A stretch of 64,000 bases of DNA from Patescibacteria group bacterium (GTDB lineage Bacteria > Patescibacteria > Paceibacteria > UBA9973 > UBA2103): positions 1 to 64,000 of the forward strand of contig SCTS01000002.1 in assembly GCA_004322365.1 (NCBI GenBank), read 5' to 3'. The position numbers and the translations under genes were made by a program. Under the pieces are notes generated by a model. The model ran no database searches, was not told the DNA's origin, and saw only the letters and a program-made list of their open reading frames with translations. Of this stretch, positions 51,991 to 60,087 are shown one piece after another; position 1 is the first letter of the stretch; each line of letters starts with the position of its first letter.

Positions 51991-53490
51991 CTACACAGGC
52001 AGACCCACACCAGAAATAGGCTCCACATGAAGCATCTGTCGAAGATCATCTTCGGGAATCTCTGAAGCCTGCTTTTCTTCCTTCTTAGGAGAGGCATCTT
52101 CTTTTTTAGTCGCACCATCCGTCTTCGCATCAGGAGTTTTTGGTTTTGGTTTTTCACTAGCATCCGCCTTCTTACCTCCTGCTGGTTCTCCTGGTGTTGG
52201 CGTAGCTGTACGCTTGTTAAAGATAGATCGGAATGTATCTGAAAATGACCCTGGCTCACCCCCCTTTCCTTTATCTTTTGGATCTTCTTCCTTAGGAGCT
52301 TTGAAAAGCGCATCAACTTTTACTCGCTGAGTTGTGTATTTTTCTCGAGAAAAGGTCTGCAAATCTTGGTATGACTCCCCCGTTCTCTCGGGGCGTGGAA
52401 GTGCCATGGCAAAAAACGGACGCGCGCGTACTGAATCAATAGTGAGTGCAACGCACATTTCACCTTCCTTCAATTTTGATAAATCCTCTGGCGAAACATA
52501 CGGATAAAAAATCTTTTCAGCGAGTGAGAAATCTGCAGGATGCGGTGCAAAGGCAAGAACCGATCCACATCGTCGAAATGCTTTTTCATATAACTCTTCA
52601 TCTTCTTCATTCTGTGGAGTACTTGCAAATGCGCATGCAACTTTCCGCTCTGGCAGTATGAGCTCAATATCTTTTTCAGAAAGGTATTTCAAACAGTCAT
52701 ATAAATAGAGTGCGGTGTTTTCACCAAGTACCCCCCGAGCACGAGCTGCGTGTGTAAAGATGCGCACCAAGGGCGTTATGCGTGTTGGAAACATTCGAAT
52801 ACGCGACACATCAACAACAATCACAGCCCCAGCGTTATTTTGTGCGAGTGAAAATTTTGATTCTGTCTGCCCAAGAACATTGCGCACCAGAGTATCTTTC
52901 GCAATGTAACGGCCATGCTCAATAATTAACGCAGCATCATCTTCGTTCGATTTCATAATCTCTTCAAAACGAATACTCTCTGGAGTTTGAGCACCAAACA
53001 TTTTGTCGCGCGCCTTTGGATCAGCAACTGCGTTATATAAACAAAGTGCACTTACATCTTGGCGAGCAAGAGAAAATTCAGCGATGTATTCGGTAAGGGC
53101 GCTTGGAGCAATGCGATACATGCTCGCAAGTGCTTCAGAAAAAACGCCAACGGCTTTTTCACCGAGCGGACGAAATTCATTAATAGGATTCCACGAAAAA
53201 GGATGTTCTCCGTCAGAAGGGTCAAGAAACACAAGTCGCTCGCGAGCACTCTCGCTTAAACGCTCTAAAAGCATCGGCACCAAATTTCCTGATGCATCCA
53301 AAATAACCACACTCATCCCTCGCTCAATATCTTGCAGAGCCATACCTGCAAAAAGAGTTGCACGGCCACTGCCAGCCTTCCCCATCACAGAAAAATGTTC
53401 CAAGCGGTCAGCGTCTTTAATACCAAACGGCACCACACCATCACGAAAAGCTGTTTTCCCGATGTAGGTCACTTTGCCACCCCAATCCAT
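51991..53490 (-). CDS. VirD4/TraG-like ATPase with a degenerate P-loop and long disordered tail
   Basis: From ATG 53490 the protein has 499 residues. The N-terminus (GKVTYIGKTAFRDGVVPFGI, KDADRLEHFSVMGKAGSGRA) is that of CPR VirD4/TraD-like DNA-transport ATPases. The Walker A position reads GKAGSGRAT, where active proteins have GKTGTGKST, so Lys becomes Arg and Ser becomes Ala. The usual DPHGD motif reads DASGN. A Walker-B-like AVIVVDVSR is present. The last 110 residues are Lys/Pro/Glu-rich and disordered. TTG 53526 is a possible but less likely start. It may be a non-hydrolysing paralogue acting as a scaffold. A perfect 42-bp palindrome lies 129 bases upstream. Confidence 0.8.
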   Translation of the reverse strand: MDWGGKVTYIGKTAFRDGVVPFGIKDADRLEHFSVMGKAGSGRATLFAGMALQDIERGMSVVILDASGNLVPMLLERLSESARERLVFLDPSDGEHPFSWNPINEFRPLGEKAVGVFSEALASMYRIAPSALTEYIAEFSLARQDVSALCLYNAVADPKARDKMFGAQTPESIRFEEIMKSNEDDAALIIEHGRYIAKDTLVRNVLGQTESKFSLAQNNAGAVIVVDVSRIRMFPTRITPLVRIFTHAARARGVLGENTALYLYDCLKYLSEKDIELILPERKVACAFASTPQNEEDEELYEKAFRRCGSVLAFAPHPADFSLAEKIFYPYVSPEDLSKLKEGEMCVALTIDSVRARPFFAMALPRPERTGESYQDLQTFSREKYTTQRVKVDALFKAPKEEDPKDKGKGGEPGSFSDTFRSIFNKRTATPTPGEPAGGKKADASEKPKPKTPDAKTDGATKKEDASPKKEEKQASEIPEDDLRQMLHVEPISGVGLPV

Positions 53491-53618
53491 TGCGCCAGTG
53501 TACCTCGTTAGATAATTAATATTCAATATTGACTATTGCCTCTTTGGGTAGTAACAGGCCTAGCGAGTGAGCTTTTCAGCTCAACCTTATAGATCCACCT
53601 CTTTTACAGAAAAACTAC

Positions 53619-53660
53619 CGATATAGTTTAATCTAACGATCGTTAGATTAAACTATATCG
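53619..53660. promoter_or_regulatory. Perfect 42-bp palindrome, operator copy 1
   Basis: CGATATAGTTTAATCTAACG is followed by AT and then CGTTAGATTAAACTATATCG, an exact self-complement. It lies upstream of the VirD4-like gene and just downstream of the PaaX/Cas2-like gene. Each half contains a -10-like TTTAAT. The length and perfection are far above chance and suggest a binding site for a dimeric regulator. Confidence 0.8.
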
Positions 53661-53693
53661 TCTTTCTCTCTATCTCCGTGCGGTTTTTGAAGA

Positions 53694-54275
53694 TTATTTA
53701 GCTGGAGACAAACCAAAGCGTCGGCGAAGAGCTCCATCATTCTCTATGGTGTCAGCAATGATGTAGAGAACCTCCTGCCCCATCTTAAGGTCAGCCTTGA
53801 TGAGTATAATCAAGTCCTCACAGTCATACGGATACGCCCACACACTATTCTGCAAACGAACAAACCCAAGATTGATCAGCGCCATTCGCATCTTGTCGCG
53901 CAAACCTCGTCGTTTCTCCTCAATATCAAAAACAAGTACACGCCACTTACCATCCCACTGCTTTGGTTTTTTAGGAGTCACTGAACCCTCATGCACCAGC
54001 ATCGCAAATCGCTCCCCTTTCGGAGTCAAAGACGCATACGAAGTGCCATTTCTTTTTTCAAGAACGATGTACCCTTCACGAATCATTCGTGAAAAAGATT
54101 CTTTCACCTGATAGCGCCGTTGGTTAAGAAACTTCATCTTTCCCAAAGCCCCAAGAACATTTGGTGCGACAGCGGCAACAGCAAGCGTGCCAGTAAGCGC
54201 TACTGCATTAATGATTGCATTGTTAATCTTTGTACGGCGAATCTTCCCTTTCAGCGCTTGTTCAATTTTTCCCAT
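53694..54275 (-). CDS. PaaX-type regulator with Cas2-like domain
   Basis: The 193-residue protein has an N-terminal helical segment with a hydrophobic stretch (IINAVALTGTLAVAAVA), then a winged-helix part (RRYQVKESFSRMIREGYIVL, SYASLTPKGERFAM). A ferredoxin-like Cas2-type domain follows (KWRVLVFDIEEKRRGLRDKM, RLQNSVWAYPYDCEDLIILI). PaaX repressors combine exactly these parts. No CRISPR array or other cas gene is present, so a transcriptional role is much more likely than adaptation. Near-identical palindromes flank the gene: one upstream, overlapping its likely -10, and one downstream. Autoregulation is the natural reading. Confidence 0.8.
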   Translation of the reverse strand: MGKIEQALKGKIRRTKINNAIINAVALTGTLAVAAVAPNVLGALGKMKFLNQRRYQVKESFSRMIREGYIVLEKRNGTSYASLTPKGERFAMLVHEGSVTPKKPKQWDGKWRVLVFDIEEKRRGLRDKMRMALINLGFVRLQNSVWAYPYDCEDLIILIKADLKMGQEVLYIIADTIENDGALRRRFGLSPAK

Positions 54276-54315
54276 ATGCGACAGAATTAATGTAGTAAAA
54301 ATGGCTAAATAATAG

Positions 54316-54357
54316 CGATATAGTTTAATCTAACGATCGTTAAATTATACTATACAG
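54316..54357. promoter_or_regulatory. Operator copy 2, overlapping the PaaX-like gene promoter
   Basis: The left half CGATATAGTTTAATCTAACG is identical to copies 1 and 3. The right half reads CGTTAAATTATACTATA and diverges after that. The changes relative to the perfect palindrome create TATAAT on the minus strand at 54349-54344, about 70 bases before the PaaX-like start, so a bound dimer would cover the -10. Confidence 0.7.
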
Positions 54358-54403
54358 AGAGATACATGGCACGTACTGATGAAGTCAGCGCCTTTGCAAA
54401 AGG

Positions 54404-55054
54404 CTAGTTCTTTTTTCGAAGAGCGAGTGTTTTCCAAACAATGATCCCTAAACTAATGACCACAAAAACCCCTCCCATAATGTAGGCTCTGTATTCAAAA
54501 CTAATAGGAAGTCCAAAAAAGCTAAAGAGGTATCCTTCTAGAAATTCGTGCACAAGTGGTGGCATCAAAACAAACGCGAGCGAAAATGGAACCCAAAAGT
54601 AGCTGAAGGAGAATAAGGCCTTCAATGTACTGTGAAAACTAGCGGTGTACTTATCTAAAAACACCGTCAGTAACTTCCCAACGATAATTCCTACACTCAC
54701 CATGACAAAAAGGCTACTCATTAAAAATACGGCATCTTTTTGAATGAAAGAGTAAATTGGCATCATTGCACCGCCTGGTTCTGATGCAACCACAATAACC
54801 AGTATTGAAAGTGGAACCCACCACATCGTAAACTTAAGCCATGATTTAAAAATCGAAGAAGAAACAAAAATGAGAAAGAAGGCGGTGGGTAGAGTTACAA
54901 TTGAAAAAAGGTAAACAGGTGTGAGCAAACCAAAAGATTGATGTACTAATGACCCATAACAAGCATCGAGAGAATCAACACACCAATGTGCAACATAATC
55001 TAATGTTATCCAAAAAAATATCAAAAATAACGGCATTGCCTGTTTTATTTTCAT
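54404..55054 (-). CDS. Unrecognised polytopic membrane protein
   Basis: From ATG 55054 the protein has 216 residues with six hydrophobic segments. The order is LFLIFFWITLDYVAHWCV, VYLFSIVTLPTAFFLIFVSS, the LKFTMWWVPLSILVIVVAS region, FLMSSLFVMVSVGIIVGKLL, LFSFSYFWVPFSLAFVLMPP and YIMGGVFVVISLGIIVWKTL. The last four look like an internal duplication: WVP-S-F/V motifs followed by a VxVSxGIIV helix, twice. I do not recognise the family. It is 15 bases downstream of the lipase-like gene and probably co-transcribed. TTG 55072 is an alternative start. Confidence 0.7.
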   Translation of the reverse strand: MKIKQAMPLFLIFFWITLDYVAHWCVDSLDACYGSLVHQSFGLLTPVYLFSIVTLPTAFFLIFVSSSIFKSWLKFTMWWVPLSILVIVVASEPGGAMMPIYSFIQKDAVFLMSSLFVMVSVGIIVGKLLTVFLDKYTASFHSTLKALFSFSYFWVPFSLAFVLMPPLVHEFLEGYLFSFFGLPISFEYRAYIMGGVFVVISLGIIVWKTLALRKKN

Positions 55055-55068
55055 AGATTTATAGATGA

Positions 55069-58000
55069 TCAAAAAAGAAAATCCAAAAACTTAAATGAAC
55101 TCCTAAAACCATTGTATACCTGCAAAATAAAGTCAGAGAATCCCCTCTGTTGAGAAACGGGGCGGAAAGGCGTGACTGTTTGTATAATTGTTTGAGTTTT
55201 TTGAACAGAATTTTTTTCTTGAACTCTGGCTACTTCCTGTACACTTTTTTTCGAGATAACTTGAATATTCTCTACAGGCGTATCTGTTGCGTGAGCTTGA
55301 GTAGATGTGAGGTTAACGAAAACGGCAATAGTACTTGTGCCAGCAACCATACCTACAGAAGCATTCCAAATTGGCCCTCCACCGCCAGCTTGAACCGGAG
55401 CTTGTGTCGAGGTCTCTGCGGGAACAATAGGTTCTTCATAGATTACAGTTTCTCCGACTAATGGTTGAAGTGTGATATCGACCACCTCATCACCATCTTC
55501 ATCAACTTCAAGTAATGAAGCAGTCTCGATACCATCGCCTATACTTAAAGTTACTTTGGTGTTTCCAGTCGTGGGTAGGTTTGCAAGAGTAGTTTGTTTC
55601 ATCAGGTTATTTTCTTCCACCTCTTGAATATCAAGTGAAAAAGTTCCTACATCAAGCCCATTTAAAACAACTTGGTACTGAGGCCCTTGCTGAGCAGTGA
55701 TGTATTGCACATCTCCAAGCTCTCCATACTCAACATCGGGAATTTCTTGGTCAAACGAGCCATCTTCATTGTACCCAACATGATTTCCAGATGAGTCGAA
55801 GAGCTCAAGGGTGAGAGGAGAATGGAGGAAGAAGCGGAGCTTTTTTGCTTGTTTTAATGTAGAAGGTTGTTCTGTTTGAACATAACTAGTAAGTGTGTTT
55901 GTTGTATTAAAAATATTTTTAATAAACTGACGCAATTCAGGAACTTCTAGAATATTTCCATGGTCACTTGGATTGTCTTTATGGTCACTATTATAGTCTT
56001 CTAAATTTACCCAATACCTCTTCACATTTTCAGTGCTCGTACTCATCATGAGAGCACTCGGAACGGGCACGACGCCGTCACCATCTTCAACAAAAAGTGG
56101 ACGATACGCCCTTGGATTAAGAGCAGTGAAGGCACTCACCTGCGGTGCATCATAAAATTCAATACCTGCCACTGTGCCCACTCCCCACCCAGCGATTTGA
56201 TACAAAGTAATATTTTCTGGTGGCACCCATACATCAAGATTGTCGTGAAGAGACTTGGCATAGTCAACAAGCGCTGAATTTAAAACATTTGCTTTGCCAA
56301 TTTGGTTTGAAAGCGGTTTCTCTCTTCCGCCGTCTCGCGCGAGCAAAAAATCACCAAGCTCTGTACTGTTTCCAACTACTAACCCATACGCAATTCGCTC
56401 TTTCTCAAACGCTTTTTCACCATCAAAAATAACTACAGGATGATTAATGTCTTTCGTGTCATCAAAATACTTTTGTGACGGAAGGAGGTGATATCCCATC
56501 GGAGAATTTTCTGCAAACTCACGTGCGGTTTTTTTATCAACAACTGAAACAGGGAAAAAAGAAATATCCTCTTTATAACCATAAAGAAGAGCGCCAATGC
56601 TTTGTGGTGCGCCACTTTGCGGAACGCCGACAAAAATAACTCTGTCGACAAGTTTTTGAGCCCCAGTGTCTCCGAGCTGTTGCAGTAATGCCTTAGTAAC
56701 TAATCCACCATTTGAATGCGCAACAATAGTCACCTTCCCCGTTTGCGACTGCGATGCGAGCTCACGAAGTGTCTGCGTAATGTAGGGCGTTGCTGTAGCA
56801 GTGTCGTAAAAAATCTTTCCATCGACCTCGGCACCATTCGCCAAAATGTCATCGAGAGAAAGACGCCAGTCATACGCAACAGGTTGCCAGTCTGTTATGG
56901 CTCTGGCGCTCTTGAGTTCATCCATGTCAGAAATGAAAGATTTGTAGTAGTCCTTTCCGCCTGCGGAATCAAGAATACTTCCCTCTTTTACATAGACATT
57001 CCCAGTGCTCTTGCCGTTTGAATCAAGAAACATTCCTCGCACATCAGCGTTCCCCTCAAGTAAATCAGGTTCCCATAACTTATTTTCCGCACCACCACTC
57101 TCCACATAGAGTCGACTTCCTTTAATTCCTGGCAAAAACAGCACACTCGAGCAACACTTCTGAAACTCAGTGGGAGAAAACGGCGTGGTTTGAATAACAG
57201 AAGCATCTCCGTCAATCGTTCCGTAGAAAGAAACATAGGTTGAATCAGATATATCCCCCGCACACCCCGTGCAGGAAAGTGCAATATCGTTTTCGTCGTC
57301 CCACAGCACAAAGTGAGTCGACGAGGTCATGCGAAATGAGTAATAGCGAATGTACGGCGTGAAAGAAGAATCTGGTGAAAGCGATGAATAGCTGGGTACA
57401 CTCGTGACACACGACTCATCGCCCACCAACACTGCCGTACGAAACACTCTCCCGTCGTTATACGGAGTCTTCAGTCGCAAGTGGACACGCAGCAAACCAT
57501 CCACATACTCTGCACTTTCTGAGAAATCAAAATAATAACCACTCGCACTACCTGCATTACAGGGCGTAGGTTTTTCTATTGAATTTTGAAACGTGGGAGG
57601 TGTTGCATCTTTTTCTATATGTAAAGTTTGTGAAGTAAAAACACTCCCGCCGTTATCTATGGTTCCCTCAAAAGAAATCCTTGTGTAAAGAGGCACTGCG
57701 GGTATATCAAAACTTGCCATCATTACCTCATTTTGATCATCCCATACATCAAAATGAGTGCCTGAGGTGAAGCGAATACTCCAGCTTACAACCCCAGCCG
57801 GAAGAGCTACGGATACAAACGAATTTGCTGACGTGAGGGAATTACACTCGTCATCAATATACGACCAACGGATTTTAAAAGAACGACCGTCCGAATACTG
57901 CGGTAGATTATGGAAATTGTGAATTAAATACCCTGCATCTGAATACTGTATATTTTCATACGAATCAAAAAAGTATCCACTTGCGGAAAGAGCGGTTGCC

Positions 58001-58089
58001 CCACATGGAGCGGTATCAGCAAATACCTGTATAGGGAAAAAGACAGAAACGAAAAATAGAACGACAACTGTCGTCACTGTTCTCTTCAC
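55069..58089 (-). CDS. Large secreted lipase/LCAT-like alpha/beta hydrolase
   Basis: The 1006-residue protein starts at GTG 58089 with a signal peptide (MKRTVTTVVVLFFVSVFFPI). Two similar beta-rich domains follow, about 30-160 and 170-310, each with a SGYYFDFSE/SGYFFDSYE opening, a DGR-F segment and an HFVLWDDEND / HFDVWDDQNE repeat. The alpha/beta hydrolase domain (about 315-720) has the oxyanion strand VLFLPGIKGSRLYV, YDWRLSLDD and the nucleophile elbow VTIVAHSNGGLVTKALL, as in LCAT/PGAP1-type lipases; the catalytic His is likely in NPSDHGNILE. A beta C-terminal region follows, ending near a hydrophobic FSDFILQVYNGF. Acyl-ester substrate is inferred. Confidence 0.82.
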   Translation of the reverse strand: MKRTVTTVVVLFFVSVFFPIQVFADTAPCGATALSASGYFFDSYENIQYSDAGYLIHNFHNLPQYSDGRSFKIRWSYIDDECNSLTSANSFVSVALPAGVVSWSIRFTSGTHFDVWDDQNEVMMASFDIPAVPLYTRISFEGTIDNGGSVFTSQTLHIEKDATPPTFQNSIEKPTPCNAGSASGYYFDFSESAEYVDGLLRVHLRLKTPYNDGRVFRTAVLVGDESCVTSVPSYSSLSPDSSFTPYIRYYSFRMTSSTHFVLWDDENDIALSCTGCAGDISDSTYVSFYGTIDGDASVIQTTPFSPTEFQKCCSSVLFLPGIKGSRLYVESGGAENKLWEPDLLEGNADVRGMFLDSNGKSTGNVYVKEGSILDSAGGKDYYKSFISDMDELKSARAITDWQPVAYDWRLSLDDILANGAEVDGKIFYDTATATPYITQTLRELASQSQTGKVTIVAHSNGGLVTKALLQQLGDTGAQKLVDRVIFVGVPQSGAPQSIGALLYGYKEDISFFPVSVVDKKTAREFAENSPMGYHLLPSQKYFDDTKDINHPVVIFDGEKAFEKERIAYGLVVGNSTELGDFLLARDGGREKPLSNQIGKANVLNSALVDYAKSLHDNLDVWVPPENITLYQIAGWGVGTVAGIEFYDAPQVSAFTALNPRAYRPLFVEDGDGVVPVPSALMMSTSTENVKRYWVNLEDYNSDHKDNPSDHGNILEVPELRQFIKNIFNTTNTLTSYVQTEQPSTLKQAKKLRFFLHSPLTLELFDSSGNHVGYNEDGSFDQEIPDVEYGELGDVQYITAQQGPQYQVVLNGLDVGTFSLDIQEVEENNLMKQTTLANLPTTGNTKVTLSIGDGIETASLLEVDEDGDEVVDITLQPLVGETVIYEEPIVPAETSTQAPVQAGGGGPIWNASVGMVAGTSTIAVFVNLTSTQAHATDTPVENIQVISKKSVQEVARVQEKNSVQKTQTIIQTVTPFRPVSQQRGFSDFILQVYNGFRSSFKFLDFLF

Positions 58090-58153
58090 CTATACATCTT
58101 TGCCCTTCTAAAAAAATGCGCTACCTCATTCACTGCAACTAAGGGGAAAACTT

Positions 58154-58195
58154 CGATATAGTTTAATCTAACGGTCGTTAAATTATACTATATCG
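58154..58195. promoter_or_regulatory. Operator copy 3, upstream of the lipase-like gene
   Basis: CGATATAGTTTAATCTAACG, GT, CGTTAAATTATACTATATCG: the same 42-base element with a few asymmetric bases. TATAAT lies on the minus strand at 58187-58182, with TTTCCA about 17 bases further upstream as a weak -35. The GTG start is at 58089, so the element overlaps the promoter. Confidence 0.72.
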
Positions 58196-58227
58196 TAGGA
58201 GGAGTGGAAAGAGCAAAAAAGGTCAGC

Positions 58228-58248
58228 CTCTGAATACCACATTCAGAG
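58228..58248. repeat. Hairpin 1 of a second three-hairpin cluster
   Basis: CTCTGAAT, loop ACCAC, ATTCAGAG: perfect 8-bp stem between the kinase gene end and the operator at 58154-58195. Confidence 0.7.
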
Positions 58249-58254
58249 TAAGCA

Positions 58255-58275
58255 TACAAAGGTCGGACCTTTGTA
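58255..58275. repeat. Hairpin 2 of the cluster (CGG triloop)
   Basis: TACAAAGGT, loop CGG, ACCTTTGTA: perfect 9-bp stem with the same kind of triloop as the hairpins at 9497-9525 and 44604-44624. Confidence 0.75.
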
Positions 58276-58278
58276 AAC

Positions 58279-58318
58279 TTAATACACCCCTAATTCGTGC
58301 GAATTAGGGGTGTATTAA
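58279..58318 (-). terminator. Hairpin 3, long stem after the P-loop kinase gene
   Basis: TTAATACACCCCTAATTC pairs perfectly with GAATTAGGGGTGTATTAA around the loop GTGC (18-bp stem), starting 21 bases after the stop codon at 58339. It lacks a clean T-run on the minus strand, so it is a possible terminator or mRNA 3'-end stabiliser. Confidence 0.55.
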
Positions 58319-58338
58319 AGTGCTATCAGCAAGAGGTA

Positions 58339-58860
58339 CTAAAGAGCACCAAAAACATTGTTTTTTATGAGGGTGTAGACAGCTTCTGGGTTTAAGTTAG
58401 TGGTATCTATCACTGTTGCTCCCGATCTTTCGTGACGAAATTTTTCTGCACTCTCCCATAACTCCTCCACTTTTTTTGGAGTAAGCAAACTGTCAGGGCT
58501 GTACCCCCTCTGCGCTGCACGCTCAATTACTTTCTCCTTCTCTGCGGTCAACACAAACTCATGAATCTCTGCACCATACTTTGCTCCGAGTAGCGTTATG
58601 GCATCAAGGATTTCTGGAGCATCCAAAAGTACTTTATCGACAATGACACTGTTGCCAGTTTTTAAATACGACTCAATGGCGTCCGTTGTGTATTGGTATG
58701 CAAGCCTCAAACTCTCATCGGTATGCTCTTTATAGGCACTAATGAATCTGCGCCATACATCCACCTCAACCAAAAGCGATAGCGGAATTTCCTTATGCAA
58801 TCGCTCTGCAACAGTAGACTTCCCTACCCCCGAAGGTCCATTTATAAGTATGAGTTTCAT
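58339..58860 (-). CDS. P-loop kinase (chloramphenicol phosphotransferase/AAA_33-like)
   Basis: The 173-residue protein starts MKLILINGPSGVGKSTVAER with a perfect Walker A. The Asp-containing LVEVDVWRRFIS follows, then NSVIVDKVLLDAPEILDAIT (Walker B-like), EFVLTAEKEKVIERAAQRGY (lid arginines) and SGATVIDTTNLNPEAV. This fits small nucleotide- or small-molecule kinases of the AAA_33/CPT type. The substrate is not known. It lies about 36 bases from the NUDIX gene; these small salvage-type genes (58.3-60.9 kb) appear to form one leftward operon. Confidence 0.82.
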   Translation of the reverse strand: MKLILINGPSGVGKSTVAERLHKEIPLSLLVEVDVWRRFISAYKEHTDESLRLAYQYTTDAIESYLKTGNSVIVDKVLLDAPEILDAITLLGAKYGAEIHEFVLTAEKEKVIERAAQRGYSPDSLLTPKKVEELWESAEKFRHERSGATVIDTTNLNPEAVYTLIKNNVFGAL

Positions 58861-58896
58861 AGCTCTTTAAGATAGCCACTCTCAAGCATATCCTGC

Positions 58897-59355
58897 CTAT
58901 TTTTTATTCTCAACCAGATCAATCGCCCGCTTGCCGTAAAACGCAACATTGCTTTGTAAATCACTCATTGCATCAATATCTTCTTTGGTACACCACTTCC
59001 ATGCATCGGAAATTTTCTCAGGAACGATTTCATCGGTGTTTGTAGTGGCGAAATAAATAAGCGAGATGTGTTCGTGTGTACCAGAAATACTGTGACGATT
59101 CATTGAAATAGGTGCAATGAGTTCTTTTATTTTTGCATCTCCTTGATATTCTCTAGTGTCAAAAAGCTCTACAGTGAGCCCCACTTCCTCTTGTACCTCC
59201 CGGAGTGCCGCTTGATTGGGATCTTCATTAAGTTCAATGTGCCCACCAACAGAAAGCCAAATGCCATATTTGTCATGCTTTCTTAAAAGCACTTTGCCAT
59301 TGAAGACTACAAATACCTCAACGGTAAAATCAATGTGCTCGTGTAGATGAGGCAT
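58897..59355 (-). CDS. NUDIX hydrolase
   Basis: The 152-residue protein has an exact Nudix box: GHIELNEDPNQAALREVQEE followed by VGL, matching Gx5Ex7REUXEEXGU. The N-terminal HEHIDFTVEVFVVFNGKVLL and the later HISLIYFATTNTDEIVP are usual for ADP-ribose or nucleotide pyrophosphatases. The full length is normal for the superfamily. It is 5 bases from the endonuclease/phosphatase gene, so the two are probably translated together. Substrate is undetermined. Confidence 0.92.
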   Translation of the reverse strand: MPHLHEHIDFTVEVFVVFNGKVLLRKHDKYGIWLSVGGHIELNEDPNQAALREVQEEVGLTVELFDTREYQGDAKIKELIAPISMNRHSISGTHEHISLIYFATTNTDEIVPEKISDAWKWCTKEDIDAMSDLQSNVAFYGKRAIDLVENKK

Positions 59356-59360
59356 GATTT

Positions 59361-60056
59361 TTATATTTCAACAGTAGCTGATATCGGCAGATGATCAGAG
59401 CCTTTTGAATTCTCTACTTTTGAGGCAATTGTTTTTATGTCTGAGCTCAAAAAAATATAATCGAGCCTTGTATCAATTTTCTGCGGATTACAAACGGGAC
59501 ATCCTTCGGGATACACGCTCCATGTAGGAGTATGAGTAGTGTCTGTATCAGTAAGTACAGAGTGCATTTTTTGCACAGCAACGCTTTCAGGGGTTGCGTT
59601 AAAATCCCCCATCACCATTACTTTCTCTAGAGGAAGAACCTTTAGTAAGTTTTCTACTTGTAATTCTTGAATGCTAGAGACTTTTTGATGCGTATGAAGA
59701 AGGTGAACAGAAAACACATGCACTGTTTCTCCCTCAATAGTAATGTCAGCTTGCACGGCTACACGCTTATTTTCGTCAGAAAGCATATGAACCGCACTAC
59801 TTACGATTGGGTGTCTACTAAAAACAGCATTGCCCATTTCGTCAGTCCCATCACTTGAAAGGGTTGCGGCGCGCGCAGGCGCATATACATGTTCGTAGCC
59901 GAGTGATGTCAAAAATTCAATGATTGGAATGCTTTTACTGAATGGAAGCACTTCCTGCAGACCAATAATGTCCGCCTCTGAGGACCTCAAAAACTCTGCA
60001 ATTTCATCAAAGTGTCCTTCGTCCCAAATATTCCAAGAGAGCACTTTTAGTTGCAT
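59361..60056 (-). CDS. Endonuclease/exonuclease/phosphatase-family protein
   Basis: From ATG 60056 the protein has 231 residues and all catalytic motifs of the EEP fold: LKVLSWNIWDEGHF (metal-site Asn), DIIGLQEVLPFSKS (Glu), VHVFSVHLLHTHQKV (His), KVMVMGDFNATPESVAV (Asp/Asn), KIDTRLDYIFLSSDI and GSDHLPISATVEI (terminal Asp-His). Members cleave phosphodiesters in DNA, sphingomyelin, inositol phosphates or nucleotides. The frame is open to 60131 but would overlap the next gene. The start at MQLKVL places the first motif at residue 8, as usual. No signal peptide, so cytoplasmic. Confidence 0.9.
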   Translation of the reverse strand: MQLKVLSWNIWDEGHFDEIAEFLRSSEADIIGLQEVLPFSKSIPIIEFLTSLGYEHVYAPARAATLSSDGTDEMGNAVFSRHPIVSSAVHMLSDENKRVAVQADITIEGETVHVFSVHLLHTHQKVSSIQELQVENLLKVLPLEKVMVMGDFNATPESVAVQKMHSVLTDTDTTHTPTWSVYPEGCPVCNPQKIDTRLDYIFLSSDIKTIASKVENSKGSDHLPISATVEI

Positions 60057-60087
60057 ACAGTAAGCATAGCAAACAGAGTATGGCGAA

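Noticed and set aside
53694..54275. Cas2-like domain as a sign of a CRISPR-Cas system
   Set aside because: No repeat-spacer array, cas1 or effector gene is present in the window, and the domain is joined to a winged helix as in PaaX regulators.
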